From: JAHFUS01 sp035689115
Lineage (GTDB): Bacteria; Actinomycetota; Acidimicrobiia; Acidimicrobiales; GCA-2861595
Direction of reading: 5' to 3'
Length of the DNA stretch: 64,000 nt
Assembly: GCA_035689115.1 (NCBI GenBank)
Contig: DASSMA010000035.1
Location: 1-64,000, forward strand
Under the pieces are notes generated by a model. The model saw nothing but the letters and a program-made list of their open reading frames with translations. It was not told the origin of the DNA and ran no database searches. Shown piece after piece: positions 1-7,759 of the stretch (the stretch's first letter is position 1; each line of letters begins with the position of its first letter). A program made the translations under genes and the position numbers.

Positions 1-58
1 GCTTTAGGTGATACACCTTGGCGAGACGAATCGCGAGCACCCGCCGTCGGCAAACGCG

Positions 59-142
59 CTGGTCAGAGGCTTCTTTCGAAGAAACCTCTCCAGCTACCCA
101 GATCGGCTATGGGGCCGTAGGGGGGAAGGTCCCGCTAGGCCC
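59..142 (+). other. Predicted structured leader RNA (two hairpins)
   Basis: No gene is seen in the first 194 bases. A long hairpin runs from 59 to 93: CTGG/CCAG outer arms, a two-base bulge, then AGAGG-C-TTCTT paired with AAGAA-A-CCTCT around a TCG loop. A second hairpin at about 114-142 pairs GGCC and TAG with CTA and GGCC around a G-rich loop. Both lie upstream of the small ORF at 195 and could be a 5' UTR element. No known riboswitch class is recognised. Confidence 0.35.
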
Positions 143-194
143 TCCGCCGGCCGGTCCGAGCACCGGCGCCGCCGGCGTGGTGAACTGAGGGGCG

Positions 195-359
195 ATGGAT
201 ACCTCGGTCGTCGCCGCCTTCGTGGCCCTGGCCCTGCTCATCCCCCTCGTCGCCCTCGGCATGGCCCTCCGCTTCCTCCTGTTCACCGGTCGCCTCCCGC
301 CCCGCCGGCCCCGCCGGCCGCTCCCACCGCTCGGCGGCGACCCGTACCACCTCCCCTGA
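195..359 (+). CDS. Small single-pass membrane protein (54 aa)
   Basis: A 54-residue ORF with an ATG preceded by GAGGGGCG, a good ribosome binding site. Residues about 5-30 form one hydrophobic helix of Val, Ala and Leu, followed by a short Arg/Pro-rich tail predicted to be cytoplasmic and ending PYHLP. Its stop lies one base before the GTG of the methyltransferase gene, so the two are probably translated together. No family is recognised. Its support is the helix, the ribosome binding site and the tight spacing; it is short enough to be a chance ORF. Confidence 0.5.
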   Translation: MDTSVVAAFVALALLIPLVALGMALRFLLFTGRLPPRRPRRPLPPLGGDPYHLP

Positions 360-360
360 G

Positions 361-1305
361 GTGGGCGGTCGCGACCTCTCGTTCCTCGCCGGGCCGGACG
401 CCGTCGTCGACTGGCGCAAGGTCGTGCTGGTCGACGCCGCCGACCGGGCGGGGATCCTGGCCGCCCTGCCGGACGGCGCCGCCGGCGTGGCCGGGCGCCT
501 GGGCCTGGACGAGACGGCGGTGCGCGTGGTCCTCGACGCCCTGGGGGCGTGGGACGTCGTGGTGGCCGGCGACGACGGTCGCTACGCCCTCGGCCCCGGC
601 GCACCCGAGGGCAGCGACGGCGACGTTCTCAACCACCATGCCCGGGCCATCCGCAACTGGGCCGGGTCGCTCGACGACCGCCTCCGCGGCGTACCGGCCG
701 TCGAGGGCGCCCCGATGCCCGATCCCGAGCGGTGGATGTCGGCCCTGGCGGCCGGCGCCCGGGCCGAGGCCCCCATGGTGGTCGAGCGGTGCCTCGGCGC
801 CGCGCCGGGCGCTCGCACCGTGCTCGATCTCGGCGGTGGCCACGGCGAGTACGCCCTCGAGTTCGCCCGGCGGGGGCTGCGGGCCACGATGCAGGACCGC
901 GAGACGATGGTCGAGCTGGCCCGCCGCCGGAAGACACTGGAGGCGGCAGGCGTCGAACTGTTCGCCGGCGACTTCTTCGAGACGCTCCCCGATGGCGTCT
1001 TCGACCTGGTGTTCTGCTCCGGCGTCACCCACACCTTCGGTGGCGACCGCGTGGCCACCCTGTTCCGCCGGGCGGCCGGCCTCGTGGCGCCGGGCGGCCA
1101 CCTCGCCGTGCAGACCTTCCTCCGGGCCCGGCACCCGGTGGCTTCGCTCTTCGCCGTGCAGATGATGGCCAACGGCCGCGGCGGCGACACCCACAGCGAG
1201 GAGGAGTACCGCCGGTGGCTGCACGACGCCGGCTTCGCCCCACCCGAGGTCGTCGACCTGGACGGCGGCCGCCGTTCGTTGCTGGTGTCCCCGCTCGGCG
1301 GTTGA
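361..1305 (+). CDS. SAM-dependent methyltransferase, O-methyltransferase type
   Basis: A 314-residue protein with the two-part layout of PF00891-like O-methyltransferases. An N-terminal winged-helix/dimerisation region spans about residues 15-80, and a Rossmann methyltransferase domain starts near 130. The SAM-binding glycine loop DLGGGHGEYA is at about 156-165, and a later VAPGGHLAVQ segment matches the strand after motif III. The GTG start is one base after the stop of the small membrane ORF. The substrate cannot be told from sequence; relatives methylate small molecules, often in secondary metabolism. No neighbouring biosynthetic genes help to assign it. Confidence 0.75.
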   Translation: MGGRDLSFLAGPDAVVDWRKVVLVDAADRAGILAALPDGAAGVAGRLGLDETAVRVVLDALGAWDVVVAGDDGRYALGPGAPEGSDGDVLNHHARAIRNWAGSLDDRLRGVPAVEGAPMPDPERWMSALAAGARAEAPMVVERCLGAAPGARTVLDLGGGHGEYALEFARRGLRATMQDRETMVELARRRKTLEAAGVELFAGDFFETLPDGVFDLVFCSGVTHTFGGDRVATLFRRAAGLVAPGGHLAVQTFLRARHPVASLFAVQMMANGRGGDTHSEEEYRRWLHDAGFAPPEVVDLDGGRRSLLVSPLGG

Positions 1306-1350
1306 CGGCGCGTCCCCGTCGCGGGCGGCCGGGCGCGGCATGATCTAGCC

Positions 1351-2031
1351 GTGGGTTCCCGGATTCTCATCATCGAGGACGACGAGCGGATCCGCGTGTC
1401 GCTGCGGATGCTCCTGGAGGACGAGGGCCACACGGTGATCGAGGCCGGCACGGGCGAGGAGGGGCTCGACGTCATGTCGACCCACCCGGCCGACGTGCTG
1501 CTGCTCGACGTCAACCTGCCCGGGATCGACGGCTACACCGTGTGCCGCACCCTGCGCCGCTCCAGCGACGTCCCCATCCTGATGCTCACCGCCCGCAACG
1601 ACAGCCACGACGTGGTGGCGGGGCTGGAGGCGGGCGCCGACGACTACGTCACAAAGCCGGCGGTGCCCAAGGAGCTGGCCGCCCGCGTCCGCGCCCTCCT
1701 GCGGCGAGCCCGCCGGGCCGACGACTCCCCGGAGCTGCTGCGCTTCGGGAAGATCGAGATCGAGCGCGAGGCGGGCGTCGTGCGCAAGAGCGGCAGCCCC
1801 GTGCCGCTCACCAAGACCGAGTTCCTCCTCCTGTGCGAGCTGGCCTCCCAGCCGGGGAAGGTGCTCTCCCGCGAGGCGCTCCTCGACAAGGTGTGGGGCT
1901 ACGACTACTTCGGCGACAGCCGCCTGGTCGACGTCCACGTCCGCCGCCTCCGGGCCAAGGTCGAGGACGACCCCGCCAACCCCACCCACGTCCTCACCGT
2001 CCGCGGCCTCGGCTACAAGCTCCAGCAATGA
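1351..2031 (+). CDS. OmpR/PhoB-type response regulator
   Basis: A 226-residue regulator with a receiver domain at about 1-120 and a winged-helix DNA-binding domain at about 130-226. The acidic pocket is E9-D10-D11, the predicted phosphoacceptor is D53 in LLLDVNLPG, the switch residue is T80 and the conserved lysine is K102. The usual KPF after the lysine reads KPA here. The C-terminal part has the GYDYFGDSRLVDVHVRRLR signature of the family. A histidine kinase follows 136 bases downstream and then a lipoprotein stub, an order like mtrA-mtrB-lpqB in other actinobacteria. Orthology to MtrA is likely but not proven. Confidence 0.88.
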   Translation: MGSRILIIEDDERIRVSLRMLLEDEGHTVIEAGTGEEGLDVMSTHPADVLLLDVNLPGIDGYTVCRTLRRSSDVPILMLTARNDSHDVVAGLEAGADDYVTKPAVPKELAARVRALLRRARRADDSPELLRFGKIEIEREAGVVRKSGSPVPLTKTEFLLLCELASQPGKVLSREALLDKVWGYDYFGDSRLVDVHVRRLRAKVEDDPANPTHVLTVRGLGYKLQQ

Positions 2032-2078
2032 AGGTCGGCTCGGAACCGGAGGTTCCTCGCCGAATTGGCGGTGCTCCA

Positions 2079-2101
2079 CCCGGCCGGCAAAGCCGGCCGG
2101 G
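2079..2101. repeat. Perfect 10-bp hairpin between regulator and kinase genes
   Basis: CCCGGCCGGC pairs perfectly with GCCGGCCGGG around an AAA loop. It sits in the 136-base gap between the response regulator and kinase genes. There is no T-run, so it may be an intercistronic attenuator or mRNA-stability hairpin that lowers kinase expression relative to the regulator; this role is inferred. Confidence 0.5.
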
Positions 2102-2167
2102 CTCCGCGCTGCCCCTCTTGCCGCCAGCCGGGATGGCCGCCTCCGGCGGCGAGCGCAGCCGGCAGCA

Positions 2168-3538
2168 GTGAGCGGGGGCGTCGGGCTGCGGTGGCGGCTC
2201 ACCGCGGCCTTCGCCATCGGGGCCCTCGTCGTGTCGGCCGGCCTGGCCATCGTGACGTACCAGACCGCCCGCGCCTACCTGCTGCGCCAGCGGGAGGCCT
2301 CGGCCCTGCGCCAGGCGTTCGTGAACGCCCGGCTGGTGGCCGTGTCGCTCCAGGCCGAGCCGGAGGACCCGTCGGGCCTGCTCTCGTCGGTCGAGACCGG
2401 ATCGGGGTCCCGGGCCGTCCTGCGCTACCACGACCGGTGGTACGGCTACCCGGTGGGCGTCGGTCCCGACAGCCTCCCGGACAGCGTGGTGACCGAGGCG
2501 GTGGCCGGCTTCGCGGCCCGCCAGCGCTCGCGGCAGAACGGGGACGCCCAGCTCACGGTGGCCGTGCCCATCCCCGCCCGCCGGGCGCTGTACTTCGAGA
2601 TCTTCAGCCTCGACCAGCTGGAAGTCACGCTCGCCCTGCTGCGCAACACGCTGCTGGCGGCGGCCACCGCCACCACCGTGGTGGGCGCCCTCTTCGGCCT
2701 GGTCGCCGCCGGCCGGGTGTTGCGGCCGGTACGCGAGGTGTCCCGTGCCGCCGCCGAGGTGGCGGCCGGCAACCTCGACATCCGCCTCGACGACAGGGGC
2801 GGTGCCGAGCTCGGGCAGCTGGCCGACTCGTTCAACACCATGACCGAGGCCTTGCGCCAGCGGATCGAGCGCGACCAGCGCTTCGTCTCGGCCGTGAGCC
2901 ACGAGCTGCGCTCGCCCCTCACCACCCTCACCGCCGCCGTGGAGGTCGTCAACGCCCGCCGGGCCGAGCTGCCCGACCGCGCCCGCGTGGCCGTCGACCT
3001 GGTGGTCTCGGAGGTGAACCGGTTCAACCGCATGGTGCAGGACCTGCTGGAGATCTCCCGCCTCGGCGCCGGCGCGGTGGAACTGCCGGACGAGGAGGTG
3101 GCCGTCGGCCCGCTGCTGCTCCACGCCGTCAACAGCCTCGACGTCGGCACCGCAGAGGTCGACATCGCCGGCGACGCCTACGAGGCCTGCGTCCGGGCCG
3201 ACAAGCGCCGCTTCGAGCGCATCATCGGAAACCTGGTCGAGAACGCCTTCCTCTACGGCGGCGGGGTCACCCGGATCGCCCTCGACCGCCGGGAATCCAT
3301 CGTGCGGATCACCGTCGACGACGCCGGCCCCGGCCTCACCGAGGAGGAGCGGGAGCGCATCTTCGAGCCGTTCCTGCGGGGGGAGGCGGCCAAGTCCCGG
3401 GGCGCCGGCAGCGGCACGGGGCTGGGGCTGTCCATCGTGGCCGAGCACGTGGCCCTGCACCGGGGGCGGGTGTGGGCCGAGTCGAGCGACGCCGGCGGCG
3501 CCCGGTTCGTGGTCGAGCTCCCGGTGGCCCGGCCATGA
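2168..3538 (+). CDS. Membrane sensor histidine kinase (MtrB-like)
   Basis: A 456-residue two-transmembrane sensor kinase. TM1 is at about 11-32, an extracytoplasmic sensor region of about 120 residues follows, TM2 is at about 153-182 and a HAMP linker at about 183-236. The H-box SAVSHELRSPLTTL places the phosphorylated histidine at H245. The ATPase domain has an N-box (NLVENAFLYGGG), DDAGPG and GTGLGLS. The start is GTG. The kinase should phosphorylate the response regulator encoded just upstream. The H-box and the following lipoprotein gene resemble MtrB, but the sensor region alone does not settle the signal. Confidence 0.87.
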   Translation: MSGGVGLRWRLTAAFAIGALVVSAGLAIVTYQTARAYLLRQREASALRQAFVNARLVAVSLQAEPEDPSGLLSSVETGSGSRAVLRYHDRWYGYPVGVGPDSLPDSVVTEAVAGFAARQRSRQNGDAQLTVAVPIPARRALYFEIFSLDQLEVTLALLRNTLLAAATATTVVGALFGLVAAGRVLRPVREVSRAAAEVAAGNLDIRLDDRGGAELGQLADSFNTMTEALRQRIERDQRFVSAVSHELRSPLTTLTAAVEVVNARRAELPDRARVAVDLVVSEVNRFNRMVQDLLEISRLGAGAVELPDEEVAVGPLLLHAVNSLDVGTAEVDIAGDAYEACVRADKRRFERIIGNLVENAFLYGGGVTRIALDRRESIVRITVDDAGPGLTEEERERIFEPFLRGEAAKSRGAGSGTGLGLSIVAEHVALHRGRVWAESSDAGGARFVVELPVARP

Positions 3539-3693
3539 GGACCCGCCACCGGCTCGCCCTGGCTGTGGCCGCCCTGGCCGTGGCCGCCGCCGGCTGCGGC
3601 GTCCCCGTGGACCAGCGGGCGCGGGCCATCGACGACAAGGACGTGCCGTTCGGCCTCCTCACCCCGGCCACGACGGCGCCGCCGCAGCGCTAG
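3535..3693 (+). CDS. Short lipoprotein, apparent stub of an LpqB/GerMN-type lipoprotein
   Basis: A 52-residue ORF that starts inside the kinase stop (ATGA overlap). It has a lipoprotein signal peptide with lipobox AAGC at about residue 20, then CGVPVDQ and VPFGLL. These motifs are typical, from memory, of the first residues after the lipidated cysteine in actinobacterial LpqB/GerMN lipoproteins. The protein stops right after a Thr/Pro linker, and no GerMN domain follows in any frame because an opposite-strand gene occupies the DNA. It therefore looks like a truncated LpqB-like protein in the mtrA-mtrB-lpqB position. Whether the stub is made or functional is unknown. Confidence 0.6.
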   Translation: MRTRHRLALAVAALAVAAAGCGVPVDQRARAIDDKDVPFGLLTPATTAPPQR

Positions 3694-4838
3694 GTCGTCG
3701 TGGTGGTCGAGGCCGCCGTGGTGGTGGTCGTCGCCGACGACTGGGCCTTGGCGATGGCCTGCTGGAGGGCGCTCAGGGTGGCTGTGTCCACCACGCCGGT
3801 GGGCGGCACGCCGAGCGCCGTCTGGAACGACTTGAGGGCCGTGGTCAACTCGGGCGTCCACTGGCCGTTCACGGGGCCCGTCCAGTAGCCGGCCAGCTTG
3901 AGCGTCGACTGCACGGCGGCGGTGTGGGCCACCGCGGTCGTGGCCGCCACCCCGCCCTTGGCCATCAGGACCGACGTCAGGGCGGCAGCGGTGGCCTGGT
4001 CGACGTACCCGGTCGCCGGCAGCCCGCTGGCCGTCTGGAGCTCCTTCACGGCGTCGGCCGTCGACGGGCCGTACACGCCGTCGATCTCGCCGTCGTAGTA
4101 GCCGGCGGTGTGCAGGGCCGACTGGAGGGCCACGGTGTAGTCGCGGACGGCGGCCTGGGCCTGCTGGGCCTGCTCGTCGGTGAGGCAGCCGGCCTGGGCG
4201 AACAGCTGGAGCCAGGCGACTTCGAGGGCGAAGGCGGCCGAGTTGTAGACGATGGCCGCCTGGGCAAGGGGCGTCTGGTCGGTGATCCCCTTCGAGGCCG
4301 TCTCCAGGTCGGACTCCGCCTTCTTCACCCGGTCCACCGTCGCAGTGGGCACCAGCGGCTGGGTCGTGGTGGTGGTGCTCGACGACGAGGACGTCGACGA
4401 CCCCGACGCCGCCGCCTGGGCGGCGGCCAGGTCGGCCTTGGCGTCGGCCAGCTCCTGCTCCGCGTTGGCCACCTCGGCGTGGGCGGCCGCCGCCGTCTGG
4501 GCGCTGTCCAGCACCTCCGAGCGGGGCTGCGCCAGGTCCTTGCCGGCCGTCTTCACGTCCCCGACCGTGGCCGACGACGTGGTGAACAGCTTGCCGTAGC
4601 GGTCGATGGCGGCGATGTAGTCCTTGGCGTCAGCGCAGAAGGCGGCGCTGGCGTCGGTGAACGACGACTGGGCGTCGCTCAGCGCCTTCTCCTTGGCCGA
4701 CACCTTCTTCTGGGCCGTGTCCACGGGGCTCCCGCCGCTGTCGCCACAGGCGGCGACCACCAGCGCCAGCACCACGACGGCCGCGACGACCCCGATCCTC
4801 GACCGAACAGCACCCTCACGACCCGCTGGCCGTCGCAT
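3690..4838 (-). CDS. Lipoprotein with two peptidoglycan-binding domains
   Basis: A 382-residue secreted lipoprotein. The start at ATG 4838 is chosen because GGAGGTG lies just upstream and a signal peptide with lipobox VAAC follows near residue 35. A coiled-coil region rich in Ala, Lys and Glu and a Ser/Thr linker lead to two PG_binding_1 repeats (AGYYDGEIDGVYG and AGYWTGPVNGQWT). The C-terminus is a Thr-rich tail that ends abruptly. The protein probably sits on the outer membrane face and binds the wall. Its TAG stop overlaps the stop of the stub lipoprotein on the other strand in one CTAG. Confidence 0.75.
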   Translation of the reverse strand: MRRPAGREGAVRSRIGVVAAVVVLALVVAACGDSGGSPVDTAQKKVSAKEKALSDAQSSFTDASAAFCADAKDYIAAIDRYGKLFTTSSATVGDVKTAGKDLAQPRSEVLDSAQTAAAAHAEVANAEQELADAKADLAAAQAAASGSSTSSSSSTTTTTQPLVPTATVDRVKKAESDLETASKGITDQTPLAQAAIVYNSAAFALEVAWLQLFAQAGCLTDEQAQQAQAAVRDYTVALQSALHTAGYYDGEIDGVYGPSTADAVKELQTASGLPATGYVDQATAAALTSVLMAKGGVAATTAVAHTAAVQSTLKLAGYWTGPVNGQWTPELTTALKSFQTALGVPPTGVVDTATLSALQQAIAKAQSSATTTTTAASTTTTT

Positions 4839-4940
4839 CGCGCACCTCCGCTCGCTTGTGCGCTCCACGGTGAACCTGTCGAGGGCGACGTTCCTCACCC
4901 GGACGGAGTGATCGATGGGTCCTTGTGCGACCATGGTCCG

Positions 4941-6824
4941 GTGACGGCGGGGACGGTGGGGGACCTCGAGGCGACGATCGCCGCCCTGTCGGCCGAGATC
5001 CGCGAGCGCACGGCCGCCGGCGACCGCCGCCAGGCGGCGCTGGCGTGCGTGGCCCTCGGCAACCTGTTCGCCAACGTCGTCGGGAACCTCACAGCCGCCC
5101 GGGCCTGGTTCGTGCGGGCCGGCCGGCTGGTCGAGGAGGAGCCGCCGTGCGTCGAGCAGGGCTGGGTCGCGGTGGCCGGCGTCGGCTGCAACGTCGACGA
5201 CCCGGCCGCCCTGCTGGCCCGGTCCGAGCTGGCCCTCGACCGGGCCCGCCGCTTCGGCGACATGAACCTGGAGGCCAAGGCCATGGCCAACGCCGGCCTG
5301 GCCCACGTCCAGGCCGGGCAGGTGGCGGAGGGCATGGCCATGCTGGACGAGGCCATGGCGCTGGTGTGCGGGCCGGCCGACGACGCGTGGGCGGCCGGCG
5401 AGTCGGTGTGCTCCTTCTTCACCGCCTGCTACTACGCCACCGACTTCGGGCGGGCCTCCTCGTGGGCCGACGACCTCCGCCGCTGCGGCCTGCTGGGGCC
5501 GGCGGCCGGCATGCAGGCCTTCGTCTCCAGCCACTGCGACTCGCTGCGGGCCGCCCTGCTCTGCGAGCTCGGGCGCTGGGGCGAGGCCGAGACCCTGCTG
5601 CTCCGGGCCATCGACGAGTTCCAGGAGCGCATGCACGCGCCGGCCTGGCACCCGGCGATCGTCCTGGCCGACCTCCGCATCCGCCAGGGGCGCCTGGCCG
5701 ACGCCGAGCGGCTGCTGGTGGGCAAGGAGTCCTACCTCGACGCCCTGCTGCCCGCCGCCCGCCTCCACCTGGCGCGCGGCGACCTCGAGCTGGCCCGCGC
5801 CACCGCCGCCCGCGGGCTGCGGGCCGTGCGGGGGGACCGGCTCCGCGCCGTCGACCTGCTGGCCGTGCTGGTGGACGCCGCCCTGGGCGCCGGCGACGTC
5901 GAGGGCGCGCTGGCGGCCTGCGACTCGATGGTGGCACGGGCCGACGGCCTCCCCGTCCCCGAGCTCCAGGCTCGCGTGGCCACCGTCCGGGCCCGGGTGC
6001 TCGACGCCGGCGGCGACGGGGCGGCGGCCGTCGCCGTCCTGGAGGCGGCGCTCGACGAGCTGCCCACGTCCGGCGCCCCGCTGCTGCGCGCCGAGCTCCT
6101 CCTCGGGCTGGTACGCATGCACGACGCCGCCGGCCACCGGGCGGCGGCCCAGGTGGACGCCGGCCGGGCCACGGCCGCCCTGGCCGGGCTCGACGTGCTG
6201 GTCCCCGCCGCAGACCAGGCGCTCCTCCGGCGGGTCTGCGGCGCGCCCCCCGGCGCAATGAGCGCCGAGCTGCGGCGCGACGACCGGGGCTTCCTCGTGT
6301 CCTGCGACGGCGTCCACGAGCGGGTGCCCGACACCAAGGGGCTGCGGTACCTGGCCGAGCTGGTGGCCGACCCGGGCGTCGAGCGCCATGCCCTCGACCT
6401 GGTCGACCGGGTGGAGGGCGTGGGTGCCGTGGACCGCCGCTCACTGGGCGACGCCGGCGCGCTGGCCGACGGGGCGGCCCGCGCCGCCTACCGGCGGCGG
6501 GCGGAGGCCCTCCGGGCCGAGATCGACGAGGCCATGGAGATCGGAGCGCTCGACCGGGCCGACGCCCTCCAGGAGGAGCTGGACGGCCTGGTCGCCGAGC
6601 TGGCCCGGGCCTTCGGGATGGGCGGCCGCGACCGCAAGGCGTCGTCGGCCGCCGAGCGAGCCCGGGTCAACGTCACCCGCGCCCTGCGGGCGGCCGCCGC
6701 CCGCCTGGCCGAGGCGGTGCCCGAGGCCGGTGCGGCCCTCGACCGGAGCCTGCGCACCGGGCTGTTCTGCGCCTACGAGCCGGCCGACGACGACGCCGTG
6801 CGCTGGGTGTTCCGTCGCGACTGA
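4941..6824 (+). CDS. TPR-rich protein with actinobacterial AAA/LuxR-regulator C-terminal domain
   Basis: A 627-residue soluble protein. About residues 1-430 are Ala/Leu-rich helical repeats of TPR type. The last 180 residues hold a conserved block seen, from memory, at the ends of large actinobacterial TPR/AAA regulators: DTKGLRYLAELVADPG, then AYRRRAEALRAEIDEA, then SAAERARVNVTRALR, ending in FCAYEP. No P-loop, cyclase or helix-turn-helix is seen, so this is the sensor/scaffold part without an enzyme domain. GTG 4941 is used because the upstream in-frame DNA is antisense to the lipoprotein gene. Its role is unknown; a regulatory scaffold is plausible. Confidence 0.65.
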   Translation: MTAGTVGDLEATIAALSAEIRERTAAGDRRQAALACVALGNLFANVVGNLTAARAWFVRAGRLVEEEPPCVEQGWVAVAGVGCNVDDPAALLARSELALDRARRFGDMNLEAKAMANAGLAHVQAGQVAEGMAMLDEAMALVCGPADDAWAAGESVCSFFTACYYATDFGRASSWADDLRRCGLLGPAAGMQAFVSSHCDSLRAALLCELGRWGEAETLLLRAIDEFQERMHAPAWHPAIVLADLRIRQGRLADAERLLVGKESYLDALLPAARLHLARGDLELARATAARGLRAVRGDRLRAVDLLAVLVDAALGAGDVEGALAACDSMVARADGLPVPELQARVATVRARVLDAGGDGAAAVAVLEAALDELPTSGAPLLRAELLLGLVRMHDAAGHRAAAQVDAGRATAALAGLDVLVPAADQALLRRVCGAPPGAMSAELRRDDRGFLVSCDGVHERVPDTKGLRYLAELVADPGVERHALDLVDRVEGVGAVDRRSLGDAGALADGAARAAYRRRAEALRAEIDEAMEIGALDRADALQEELDGLVAELARAFGMGGRDRKASSAAERARVNVTRALRAAAARLAEAVPEAGAALDRSLRTGLFCAYEPADDDAVRWVFRRD

Positions 6825-6890
6825 ACAGCCGGTGCCCCCACCGAACGCCTCCTCGGCGAACGCTCGATTCGACCAGGAGGTTGTTCCCCG

Positions 6891-7706
6891 ATGGATGCGC
6901 CGTACCGTGCCGCTGACGACGTCCACGTCCTGCCCCACCACCTGCCCTTCCCCGGCGTCGGCGTCCTGCCGATCAACGCCTTCGTCCTCCGCTCGGCCGA
7001 GCCGGTCCTCGTGGACACCGGCCTCGGCATGGACGCCGGCGAGTTCCTGGACGCGGTGGCCACGGCCGTCGACCCCGCCGACATCCGGTGGGTGTGGCTG
7101 ACCCACGACGACGCCGACCACACCGGCAACATCCAGCAGGTCCTGGAGGCGGCCCCGCAGGCCAAGCTCGTCTGCCACGCCATGTCCGCCCTCCGCATGC
7201 TCACGTGGTGGCCCGTGCCCCTCGACCGCGTGCACGCCATCTGCCCCGGCGACCGCCTGTCGGTGGGCGACCGCACCCTGCGGGCGGTGGCCCCGCCGCT
7301 GTTCGACAACCCGACCTCGACCGGCTTCCTGGACGAGGCCACCGGGGCGCTCTTCTCGGTCGACTCCTTCGGCGCCCTGCTGCCGGCGGCGTGCGAGGAC
7401 GCCGCCGAGGTGCCGGCCGAGGCCCTGGCCGGCGGCATGCGGGCGTGGGCGACCGCCGACTCGCCGTGGGCCCACAGCCTCGACCGCGCCCTCTACGCCC
7501 AGGCCCTCGACGGCGTGCGGGAGCTGAAGCCCACGACGATCTTCTCGTCGCACCTGCCGGCCGCCGCCGGCTCGTCGCTCGACAGCCTCCTCGACGTGCT
7601 CGCCACCGTGCCCGACGCCGACCGCTTCCCGGCCCCCACCGCCGAGCAGTTCGCCGCCATGGTGGCCGCCATGGTGGCGCCGCCGGCGCCGGCGCCCGTC
7701 GCCTGA
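6891..7706 (+). CDS. Metallo-beta-lactamase-fold hydrolase or di-iron protein
   Basis: A 271-residue protein with the metal-binding motif THDDADHTGN at residues 71-80, a later LVCH and FSVDSFG, and a final FSSHLP. These are the metal ligands of the metallo-beta-lactamase fold. The HxDxDH spacing and the wording of the motif recall the oxygen-binding di-iron domain of flavodiiron proteins, but no flavodoxin domain is attached. The start has a strong AGGAGG ribosome binding site. The C-terminus is Ala/Pro-rich. The substrate is unknown; it could be a hydrolase or an oxygen or redox sensor. Confidence 0.75.
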   Translation: MDAPYRAADDVHVLPHHLPFPGVGVLPINAFVLRSAEPVLVDTGLGMDAGEFLDAVATAVDPADIRWVWLTHDDADHTGNIQQVLEAAPQAKLVCHAMSALRMLTWWPVPLDRVHAICPGDRLSVGDRTLRAVAPPLFDNPTSTGFLDEATGALFSVDSFGALLPAACEDAAEVPAEALAGGMRAWATADSPWAHSLDRALYAQALDGVRELKPTTIFSSHLPAAAGSSLDSLLDVLATVPDADRFPAPTAEQFAAMVAAMVAPPAPAPVA

Positions 7707-7716
7707 CCGCGCTCAG

Positions 7717-7755
7717 GTCGCCGGAACGACACGGGCGCCGTGTCGTTCCGGCGAC
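7717..7755. repeat. Repeated palindrome, copy 1 (probable bidirectional terminator)
   Basis: A perfect 16-bp stem, GTCGCCGGAACGACAC against GTGTCGTTCCGGCGAC, with a 7-base loop. It fills the gap between the convergent ends of the metallo-hydrolase and esterase genes. The 18-base left side GTCGCCGGAACGACACGG recurs exactly at 42411-42428 in another convergent gap, so this is a repeat family as well as a probable terminator. Confidence 0.75.
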
Positions 7756-7759
7756 GTGA

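Noticed and set aside
49..142. GEMM-type cyclic-di-GMP riboswitch suggested by GGCAAAC
   Set aside because: The second conserved block GGACGCAAAGCC and the tetraloop receptor are absent; only the 7-base motif matches.
3690..6389. 899-residue extension of the peptidoglycan-binding lipoprotein
   Set aside because: The extra part is antisense to the TPR gene; the signal peptide and ribosome binding site fix the start at 4838.
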